From contig JBBQBH010000006.1 in the NCBI GenBank assembly GCA_038317345.1, positions 10,184-74,183 of the forward strand: 64,000 nucleotides of DNA, in the 5' to 3' direction. Positions 58,265-64,000 of the stretch are shown here, piece after piece (position 1 is the first letter of the stretch; every line of letters begins with the position of its first letter). Position numbers and translations under genes: made by a program. The notes beneath the pieces are model-generated. The model saw nothing but the letters and a program-made list of their open reading frames with translations, made no database searches and was not told where the DNA came from. This DNA comes from Mayfieldus sp038317345 (GTDB lineage Bacteria > Actinomycetota > Thermoleophilia > Solirubrobacterales > 70-9).

Positions 58265-59242
58265 ATGGCGGGCATCCTGGTCTACGCCCTGCACGACGAC
58301 GAGGGCAACTTCAACAAGAACTCACTCGGGGCGCTTTCGGAGGCCTCGAAGCTCGCCGGAGAGCTGGGCACCGAGGCGGCCGCGGTGGTGGTCGGCGAGG
58401 TCGCCGACGACGCCGCCCAAGGGCTCGGCGCCTACGGCGTCAGCAAGGTCTACCGCGCCAAGGACGTCCCCGAGGGGCTCGCCCAGCCGGTCGTCGACGT
58501 GATGGCGAAGGTGATCGGCGACGAGGGGTACGACTATGCCCTCTTCGGCGGCGGGCTGCTCGGATTCGAGATCGGCGCCGGGCTGACCGCGCGTCTGAAC
58601 GCCGGCGTGACCATGGAGGTCACCGAGGTCAAGGTGCAGGATGGCAAGCTCATCGCCGAGCGCCCGATCCTCCAGGACTCCCAGATCGCCGACGTCGGCT
58701 ACGTCGATCAGCCCGGGGTGATCATCTCGCGGCTGAACGCGTTCGACGTCAAGGAGGGTGGCAGCGGGTCGGCCGAGATCATCGACGTCGACGTCGAGCT
58801 CTCCGAGTGGTCGACGAAGGCGAGCATGGTCCAGCGCGGCGAGCAGCGCGGCGAGGACGTAAACATCGAGGACGCCGACATCCTGGTCGGCGGCGGCCGT
58901 GGGCTGGGCGAGAAGGACAACTTCAAGCTCGCCGAGGACCTGGCGGACGCACTGGGCGGCGCGGTTGCGGCGACGCGCGCCGTGGTCGACGCCGGCTGGT
59001 ATCCATACGCGGCCCAGATCGGCCAGACCGGGAAGACGGTGGCGCCGAAGCTCTATCTCGCCGCCGGAATCTCGGGGGCGATCCAGCACAAGGTCGGGAT
59101 GCAGGCCTCCGAGAACGTGCTGGCGATCAACAAGGACCCGAATGCGCCGATCTTCGAGTTCTCCGACCTCGGCGTGGTCGGCGACCTGCACAAGATCCTC
59201 CCCAAGCTGACCGAGGCGATAAAGCAGAAGAAAGGTTCCTAG
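58265..59242 (+). CDS. etfA: electron transfer flavoprotein alpha subunit
   Basis: A 325-residue EtfA binding FAD. N-terminal domain MAGILVYALHDDEGNFNKNS; the C-terminal FAD domain has DILVGGGRGLGEKDNFKLAEDLADALGGAVAATRAVVDAGW, QIGQTGKTVAPKLYLAAGISGAIQHKVGMQ and AINKDPNAPIFEFSDLGVVGDL, all canonical. It delivers electrons to ETF-QO encoded next. Its TAG is part of the first base triplet of the AGTCGCT hairpin element. Confidence 0.95.
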   Translation: MAGILVYALHDDEGNFNKNSLGALSEASKLAGELGTEAAAVVVGEVADDAAQGLGAYGVSKVYRAKDVPEGLAQPVVDVMAKVIGDEGYDYALFGGGLLGFEIGAGLTARLNAGVTMEVTEVKVQDGKLIAERPILQDSQIADVGYVDQPGVIISRLNAFDVKEGGSGSAEIIDVDVELSEWSTKASMVQRGEQRGEDVNIEDADILVGGGRGLGEKDNFKLAEDLADALGGAVAATRAVVDAGWYPYAAQIGQTGKTVAPKLYLAAGISGAIQHKVGMQASENVLAINKDPNAPIFEFSDLGVVGDLHKILPKLTEAIKQKKGS

Positions 59243-59312
59243 TCGCTCGTCTCTCGTCGCTCGGGGATGCAGTTCAAACCTCAAGTGACTAGCGACTAGC
59301 GACCAGCGACTA
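59240..59312. repeat. AGTCGCT-type hairpin element, left copy
   Basis: A 73-bp inverted-repeat spacer filling the entire gap between etfA and the ETF-QO gene: AGTCGCT-like heptamers on the left (59241-59262) and their complements on the right (AGCGACTAGCGACCAGCGACT, 59291-59311, one run of AGCGAC units). A related copy in opposite orientation is at 61011-61077. It may act as a hairpin in the etf-ETF-QO transcript. Confidence 0.55.
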
Positions 59313-61007
59313 ATGGCTGTCGCTCCCGAACAATTCCCACCCCCCTTCGACTCCGCCAACGTCATCGGTCCCCCGACCGACGCGCCCGACGACCGGATCG
59401 AGGTCGGGGTCGCGATCGTGGGCGGAGGCCCTGCGGGGTTGGCCTGCGCGATCAAGCTGATGCAGCTGCTCGAGGACGAGCCTGAGCTGACCGAGAAGCT
59501 CGGCGAGGTCCCGGTCGCGGTGATCGAGAAGGGCAAGGTGCCAGGGGCGCACCTGCTCTCCGGGGCCAACATGCGGCCCTCGGCGATGCGCGAGCTGTTC
59601 CCCGACCTCGACCCCTCCAACTGGCCCGTCTACCAGGAGGTGACCAAGGACGCGGTCTACTTTCTGACCAGCAAGCTTGCGGCGCCGGTGAAGCCGATGC
59701 CGCCGAACTTCCGAAACCACGGCAACTACGTCACTTCGGTGTCGAAGCTGGGCCGTTTCCTGGGCGAGAAGGCAGAGGAGGCTGGCGTCTACATCCTCGC
59801 CGAGACCACAGCGGACAAGCTTCTCGTCGAGGACCGCATCGTCCGCGGGGTACGTTCAGGCGACCGTGGGCGCGGTCGCGACGGGGAGGAGCTCTCCAAC
59901 TTCGAGCCCGGCTCCGATGTGGTTGCAAAAGCGACGGTGCTCGCCGAGGGGACGATCGGTCATCTCACCTACGCGGCGCTCGACTACTTCGACCTCCACG
60001 GCGCCGACCCACAGACCTGGGAGCTGGGCGTGAAGGAGGTCTGGGAGGTGGAGAAGCCGCTCGACCGGGTCATCCACACGCTCGGCTGGCCGCTGCGCTG
60101 GGGCGCCAAGTGGAAGGAGGCCGGTGGCAGCTTCATCTACCCGATGGGGGAGGACAAGGTCTGCATAGGGCTGGTGGTCGGGCTCGAGACCAGCGATGCC
60201 ACCTTCTCGACCCACGACGCGTTGCAGAAGCTCAAGACGCATCCCTTCGTCCACAAGATCCTCGACGGAGGCAAGCGCGTGGCGTGGGGCGCAAAGACCA
60301 TTCCTTCCGGCGGCTACTGGTCGATGCCCAAGCGCCTTGCGGTGCCGGGGATGGTGATCGCCGGCGACAACGCCGGAATGGTCAACATCGCCGAGCTGAA
60401 GGGGATCCACTACGCGATGCACGCCGGCATGTACGCCGCCGAGGCGATCGTCGAGGCCCTGAAGAAGGACTCGGTCAACTTCGAGGCCTACGACGAGAAG
60501 GTCCATGACTCGGTGATCGAGAAGGACCTCTACCGCTCGCGCAATATGCGCCAGCCGCTCTCGAAAGGACTGGTTTTCGGCGGCGTCATGGGCGGCGTGA
60601 TGGTGGCGACCCGCGGCGTCTTCCCGGGCGGGCACTGGAAGAACGAGGACGACGCCGCGGTCCCGGTCGAAATCGATGGAGCGCGGGAGGCATATCCGGC
60701 GCCCGACGGCGAGTACACGTTCGACAAGCTCTCCTCGGTCTTCCTCTCGGGCAACGCGACCCGCGACGATGCGCCCAACCACGTGCGGGTGCAGACCCAC
60801 GTCCCGCGCGAGGTCGCCCAGGCCTGGGTCTCGATGTGCCCGGCGCAGGTCTACGAGATCCCCGACGATCAGCTCGAGAGCGGCGCCGCGGAGGTCGACG
60901 TCAGCGTGACGGCGTCCAACTGCATCCAGTGCGGCGCGATCACCGCCAAGGGCGGCCGCTTGACGCTGCCTGAGGGCGGCGACGGGCCGCTCTACCAGGA
61001 GACTTAG
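59313..61007 (+). CDS. electron transfer flavoprotein-ubiquinone/menaquinone oxidoreductase
   Basis: A 564-residue membrane-associated FAD/4Fe-4S enzyme (FixC/ETFDH type) moving electrons from ETF to quinone. FAD motif VGVAIVGGGPAGLACAIKLM (near 30), then GANMRPSAMRELFPDL, HGNYVTSVSKLGRFLGEKAEE, VLAEGTIGHLTYAAL and IAGDNAGMVNIAELKGIHYAMHAGMYAAEAIVEAL. The 4Fe-4S cluster is formed by Cys in SMCPAQVYE and ASNCIQCGAITAKGG. Length matches the family. With etfBA, it forms a complete route from acyl-CoA dehydrogenases to the quinone pool. Confidence 0.94.
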   Translation: MAVAPEQFPPPFDSANVIGPPTDAPDDRIEVGVAIVGGGPAGLACAIKLMQLLEDEPELTEKLGEVPVAVIEKGKVPGAHLLSGANMRPSAMRELFPDLDPSNWPVYQEVTKDAVYFLTSKLAAPVKPMPPNFRNHGNYVTSVSKLGRFLGEKAEEAGVYILAETTADKLLVEDRIVRGVRSGDRGRGRDGEELSNFEPGSDVVAKATVLAEGTIGHLTYAALDYFDLHGADPQTWELGVKEVWEVEKPLDRVIHTLGWPLRWGAKWKEAGGSFIYPMGEDKVCIGLVVGLETSDATFSTHDALQKLKTHPFVHKILDGGKRVAWGAKTIPSGGYWSMPKRLAVPGMVIAGDNAGMVNIAELKGIHYAMHAGMYAAEAIVEALKKDSVNFEAYDEKVHDSVIEKDLYRSRNMRQPLSKGLVFGGVMGGVMVATRGVFPGGHWKNEDDAAVPVEIDGAREAYPAPDGEYTFDKLSSVFLSGNATRDDAPNHVRVQTHVPREVAQAWVSMCPAQVYEIPDDQLESGAAEVDVSVTASNCIQCGAITAKGGRLTLPEGGDGPLYQET

Positions 61008-61010
61008 CCA

Positions 61011-61077
61011 CTAGTCGCTAGTCGCTCGAGGTTGGGCCCGAACCCCGAGCAACTAGAGACGAGCGACAAGCGACTAA
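61011..61077. repeat. AGTCGCT-type hairpin element, right copy (inverted)
   Basis: Left arm ACTAGTCGCTAGTCGCTCG and right arm with GAGCGACAAGCGACTAAT, central GGTTGGGCCCGAACCCCGAG. Its reverse complement lines up with the left copy over most of its length, so the ETF-QO gene is flanked by an inverted pair. It lies between the ETF-QO stop and the convergent anchored-protein stop and could terminate both. Confidence 0.55.
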
Positions 61078-61078
61078 T

Positions 61079-61693
61079 TCAGTTGAACACCGCCACGTAG
61101 AGCTTCGGGTTGGCGAACAGCGCGGTGCCACCGCCCGCGCCGCTGTAGCGCAGCGAGAACGTGTGCGTCCCCGCACCCGGCGAGAAGACCAGCCAGCCGC
61201 CGCGCAACTGCCCATTCACACCGGTTTGGTTGCCCGTGCCGGGGGCAGTGAAGTGATCGGTCAGCTGGTTGGTGTTGCCGCCGATGATCTGCGGCGACGC
61301 GGGTAGGATCGTCGGCTCGAACAGCCGCACCTGTGCTTCGCTGCTCGGCCCGCCCCCCGCGACCTGCAGGTTCGCCTCGGCGAATATCCCCACAAGCGCG
61401 CCCTTCGGGACCTTAACGGTGACGCTGGGCCCGCCTAGGTCGACCGGCAAGTTCGAGGTCGTCGAGACGGTCGAATTCAACGCTCCGTCCTTGACGATGC
61501 TGGTCCGGAACGGGTCCACTGCCGCGCGGGCGATGTCGCTCCGCTTCACGGCGTGGGGCGCGATGTCCTTCGACTTCACCGAGTTGCGCCCGGGAAGGGC
61601 CACCGCCACTCCGCCGAGCGCCACTACCAGTGCGATGACCGCCACCAGCATCGCCGGCGACGGCAATCTCATCCGTCTGCCTGGCTTCCGCAT
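61079..61693 (-). CDS. membrane-anchored extracellular protein, second family member
   Basis: A 204-residue protein (second Met eight codons in is an alternative start). N-terminus RLPSPAMLVAVIALVVALGGVAVA is an export signal/anchor; a basic linker with NSVKSKDIAPHAVKRSDIARAAV follows, then a beta-sandwich-like domain (LPVDLGGPSVTVKVPKGALVGIFAEANLQ ... GTHTFSLRYSGAGGGTALFANPKLYVAVF). Same layout as 5468-5992 and without cysteines. Such proteins are often found in Thermoleophilia; role unknown. A surface or coat component is possible. Confidence 0.68.
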   Translation of the reverse strand: MRKPGRRMRLPSPAMLVAVIALVVALGGVAVALPGRNSVKSKDIAPHAVKRSDIARAAVDPFRTSIVKDGALNSTVSTTSNLPVDLGGPSVTVKVPKGALVGIFAEANLQVAGGGPSSEAQVRLFEPTILPASPQIIGGNTNQLTDHFTAPGTGNQTGVNGQLRGGWLVFSPGAGTHTFSLRYSGAGGGTALFANPKLYVAVFN

Positions 61694-61755
61694 CTATCCA
61701 CCTCCGTCGAGTCGTCTGCAGTTCCGACACTCGCAACACGCGACGCAACGGCGGG

Positions 61756-61917
61756 TTGCGGGGGAAGCAGAGTCGTCTCAAGCGCTGCGGGCCGCCGTCC
61801 TGGGCTGGGAACGCTGGCGCGCGGATCGCGGCCGAGCACGGACTGGGGCTGATCGAGGCGACCCTGCAGGCCGCGATGGAGGCCGGCGTCTCTAGAAAGG
61901 CAGTTGGCCGTCGCTAG
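61756..61917 (+). CDS. possible small ORF or gene remnant
   Basis: An open frame from TTG 61756 to TAG 61915-61917 gives 53 residues, ending AGARIAAEHGLGLIEATLQAAMEAGVSRKAVGRR, a convincing amphipathic helix with a basic tail. No ribosome site is seen and the TAG overlaps a TAGAAT hexamer (61915-61920) that could be the rpmE -10 box. It might be the degraded 3' end of an older gene. Low confidence. Confidence 0.25.
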   Translation: MRGKQSRLKRCGPPSWAGNAGARIAAEHGLGLIEATLQAAMEAGVSRKAVGRR

Positions 61918-61929
61918 AATAGAGAGACG

Positions 61930-62145
61930 ATGAAGGCCTCGATCCATCCGGAATACGTCCTTGCGCACGTGCACTGCTCGTGCGGAAACCAGTTCTACAC
62001 TCGGTCCACCAAGCCGGACCTCCACGTGGAGCTCTGCTCCGCATGCCATCCCTTCTACACGGGCAAGCAGAAGCTGGTCGACACCGGAGGACGGGTTGAG
62101 CGCTTCCAGCGCCGCGCCGCAAAACGGTCCAAGGCCGGGAAGTAG
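61930..62145 (+). CDS. rpmE: 50S ribosomal protein L31 (zinc-binding type)
   Basis: A 71-residue L31, MKASIHPEYVLAHVHCSCGNQF. Zinc ligands are present at C16, C18, C36 and C39 (C+ type), which can release zinc on replacement by a C-minus paralogue under starvation. The ELCSACHPFYTGKQKLVDTGGRVERFQRR end is canonical. Start ATG 61930 is 9 bases after TAGAAT, so the transcript leader is very short. First gene of the rpmE-DUF1385-prfA set found in Gram-positive genomes. Confidence 0.95.
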   Translation: MKASIHPEYVLAHVHCSCGNQFYTRSTKPDLHVELCSACHPFYTGKQKLVDTGGRVERFQRRAAKRSKAGK

Positions 62146-62175
62146 ATCCCTGAGCCCTAGGGAGGGCGAAGTCTG

Positions 62176-63174
62176 ATGCCAGGCCCAGGAAGGGGGCTCG
62201 ACGGTAGAGGGCCGGACGCAGATTCGGCAACCACGCGCATGCCCGACGGGGCTCTGGTCGCGAAGCGCGACGCCCCGGTCGGCGGCCAGGCGGTGCTCGA
62301 AGGAGTGATGATGCGTGGCGTCTCGGTCTGGGCCTTGGCGGTGCGCAAGCCGGAGGGCGATATCGAGGTGACCTCCGAGCCCCTGGTCTCCTGGGCCAGG
62401 CGGCACCGCGTATGGCGCCTGCCGGTGATCCGCGGGGTCGTTGCGCTCGCCGAGTCGATGAAGATCGGCTTCCGAGCGCTGGCGATCTCCGCAAATGCCC
62501 AACTCGACCCCGAAGAGCAGGAGGAGATCGGCGGCTTCACCTGGGGGGTGACGATCGCGCTCTCGCTGGTGATGGCGATCGGGCTCTTCTTCGTGATCCC
62601 GGTCGGGGCAACCAGCCTGATCAAGGACCAGCTCGGATCCCCGCTGCTCTTCTGGCTCGTCGAGGGGGTCCTTCGGACGACGATCTTCATCGGCTACCTC
62701 GTCCTGATCAGCCGCGTGGGAGACCTGCGCCGGGTCTTCGAGTACCACGGCGCCGAGCACAAGACGATCTCCGCATACGAGGCTGAGGATCGACTGATCC
62801 CGTCCCGGGCGAAGCTCTACTCGCGCCTGCACCCTCGCTGCGGGACCAGCTTCCTGCTGATCGTGATGGTGCTGGCGATCTTCGTCTTCGCCCCGATTGG
62901 GCTGCCGGCCTGGTACTGGCTGCTCGCCTCGCGGATCCTCGGCATCCCGCTTATCGCCGGGCTCTCCTACGAGGTGATCAAGTGGGCGGGGCGCAACCGC
63001 AACAAGCGCTGGGTGCGAGCGCTGATGTGGCCGGGGCTGATGCTTCAGAACCTCACCACTCGCGAGCCCGACGAGCAACAGCTGGAGGTCGCGATCGCGG
63101 CGCTGGAGGCGGTGCTCGCCGTCGAGACACCCGAGCTGGCGGCGAAGGAACAGCCGATCGAGATCGTCGCCTAG
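62176..63174 (+). CDS. DUF1385 family membrane protein (YqhQ-like)
   Basis: A 332-residue protein (ATG 62176; ATG 62239 is a shorter option nearer the family start). The hallmark is GGQAVLEGVMMRGVSVWALAVRKPEG, later FEYHGAEHKTISAYE, HPRCGTSFLLIVMVLAIFVFA and VIKWAGRNRNKRWVRALMWPGLMLQNLTTREPD. Four to five membrane helices. The family is conserved next to prfA in firmicutes and actinobacteria; a role as metal-dependent membrane protein is proposed but not proven. Confidence 0.9.
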   Translation: MPGPGRGLDGRGPDADSATTRMPDGALVAKRDAPVGGQAVLEGVMMRGVSVWALAVRKPEGDIEVTSEPLVSWARRHRVWRLPVIRGVVALAESMKIGFRALAISANAQLDPEEQEEIGGFTWGVTIALSLVMAIGLFFVIPVGATSLIKDQLGSPLLFWLVEGVLRTTIFIGYLVLISRVGDLRRVFEYHGAEHKTISAYEAEDRLIPSRAKLYSRLHPRCGTSFLLIVMVLAIFVFAPIGLPAWYWLLASRILGIPLIAGLSYEVIKWAGRNRNKRWVRALMWPGLMLQNLTTREPDEQQLEVAIAALEAVLAVETPELAAKEQPIEIVA

Positions 63175-63202
63175 CTTTGTCGTGGCCTAGCCTTCGCTGG
63201 CC

Positions 63203-64000
63203 ATGATCGATCCGCTGGTTGAACAGATCGAGGCACGCGTCGCCGAGTTGGAGCGCGAGATGTCCGACCCGGCGGTGATCAGCGACCGCGAACGCAACGC
63301 CGAGGTCGGGCGCGAGTACCGGGAGCTTCAGGCCGCCCGCGATCTGGCCCGCGAATACCGCAGGCTGCGCGACGACCTCGAGGGGGCGCGCGAGCTGCTC
63401 GCCGAGGATGGCGATGACCCGGAGCTCCGCAAGACCGTCGAGGAGGCACCCGCCCGGCTCGAGGAGCTCGAGGAGGAGATCCGCCTGGCGATGATCGAGC
63501 GAGATCCCAATGACGCCAAGAACGTTTTGGTCGAGATCCGCGCTGGCACCGGCGGCGACGAGGCGGCACTGTTCGCCGGCGACCTGTTCAAGATGCTGAC
63601 CCGCTACGCCGAGCAGCGTGGCTTTACGACCGAGGTGCTGTCGCAGTCCCCGGCCGAGATCGGCGGCTTCAAGGAGGTCACCTTCGCGATCAAGGGCGAC
63701 GGCGCCTACTCGGTGTTCAAGTACGAAGGGGGGACCCACCGGGTCCAACGCGTGCCGAAGACCGAGTCGCAAGGGCGCATCCACACCTCCACGGCCACCG
63801 TTGCCGTGCTTCCGGAGGCCGAGGACGTCGAGGTGCAGGTGGACCCAAATGAGCTGCAAATCGACACCTTCCGCTCCTCCGGCCCGGGAGGCCAGTCGGT
63901 CAACACCACCGACTCGGCGGTTCGGATCACGCACAAGCCAACCGGCATCATGGTCTCGATGCAGGACGAGAAGTCTCAGCTTCAAAACCGCGAGCGGGCG
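63203..64000 (+). CDS. prfA: peptide chain release factor 1, N-terminal 266 residues (cut by window end)
   Basis: RF1 reads UAG and UAA at the ribosome. The visible part has the coiled N-terminal domain (IEARVAELEREMSDPAVISD), VLVEIRAGTGGDEAALFAGDL, the anticodon-like PxT motif as PKT in HRVQRVPKTESQGRIHTS, and the catalytic GGQ in SSGPGGQSVNTTDSAVRITH, which fits class I factors. About 90 residues are missing. PKT instead of PVT/PAT is a tolerated variant. Start ATG 63203, with 28 bases after the DUF1385 stop. Confidence 0.94.
   Translation, partial: MIDPLVEQIEARVAELEREMSDPAVISDRERNAEVGREYRELQAARDLAREYRRLRDDLEGARELLAEDGDDPELRKTVEEAPARLEELEEEIRLAMIERDPNDAKNVLVEIRAGTGGDEAALFAGDLFKMLTRYAEQRGFTTEVLSQSPAEIGGFKEVTFAIKGDGAYSVFKYEGGTHRVQRVPKTESQGRIHTSTATVAVLPEAEDVEVQVDPNELQIDTFRSSGPGGQSVNTTDSAVRITHKPTGIMVSMQDEKSQLQNRERA

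Noticed and set aside
1..64000. CRISPR arrays, tRNA/rRNA genes, transposases, prophage or defence islands
   Set aside because: I looked for regular spaced repeats, tRNA cloverleaf ends and transposase/integrase motifs and saw none; gene content is housekeeping and metabolic.

Overview
The window is a GC-rich (roughly two thirds G+C), densely packed chromosomal segment with short intergenic gaps, many GTG/TTG starts and 1-8 bp start/stop overlaps. Gene content fits a deep-branching actinobacterium, most likely of the class Thermoleophilia (Solirubrobacterales-like). Pointers are an F420-type luciferase-like oxidoreductase, class II FBPase (GlpX), the Get3-like ArsA ATPase pair, a DipZ-type CcdA/TlpA fusion, a mycobacterial-like methyltransferase-GH57-GT4-acyltransferase cluster, a type IV pilus locus without an outer-membrane secretin, and the rpmE-DUF1385-prfA order. 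The taxonomic placement is inference. No rRNA, tRNA, CRISPR, transposase or prophage gene was seen.

Layout. 1-6.6 kb: partial LLM oxidoreductase (-), a membrane protein and glpX (+), BrkB-family protein and a small protein (-), rpoD with a recognisable promoter and a hairpin-rich leader, a GNAT acetyltransferase and membrane-anchored proteins of unknown function. 6.6-22 kb: one long type IV pilus operon: pilT, large pilin-like protein, Trx-like anchored protein, pilB, second pilT, pilC, pilA, pilW-like and pilV-like pilins, pilD, pilM, pilN, pilO, pilP-like. 22-35 kb: HxlR regulator, acidic hypothetical protein, two ArsA/Get3-like ATPases (-), a ParA-FtsZ pair, gamma-glutamyltransferase, adenylate cyclase, CPA2 antiporter, DipZ. 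35-40 kb: a cluster resembling mycobacterial methylglucose lipopolysaccharide genes. 40-61 kb: acyl-CoA metabolism: MeaB chaperone, acyl-CoA dehydrogenase, aldehyde dehydrogenase, GMC alcohol oxidase, leucyl aminopeptidase, thiolase, split B12 mutase (residues predict isobutyryl-CoA rather than methylmalonyl-CoA), EtfBA and ETF-quinone oxidoreductase, with secreted proteins between. 61-64 kb: rpmE, DUF1385 protein, prfA (cut by the window end).

The acyl-CoA genes form a functional network: dehydrogenases feed EtfBA, ETF-QO passes electrons to quinone, thiolase releases acetyl-CoA, and the mutase with its B12 subunit and MeaB interconverts branched acyl-CoAs.

The most unusual signals are small recurring elements. 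(1) Three copies of a GTG-initiated 18-20 residue leader peptide (MSARLxKxAxxxAERE...) whose stop overlaps the next start as TGATG, with no Shine-Dalgarno for either ORF. (2) A hairpin element found three times, always inside a coding sequence and always in the same reading frame, with compensatory stem changes and a conserved loop; it resembles Rickettsia palindromic elements in behaviour. (3) An inverted pair of ~70 bp AGTCGCT-rich hairpins flanking the ETF-QO gene. (4) A 34-bp near-perfect palindrome before etfBA. Two genes appear broken or slipped: a C8-tract frameshift in a YncE/phosphoesterase fusion, and a 14-bp tandem duplication near the end of a small gene.
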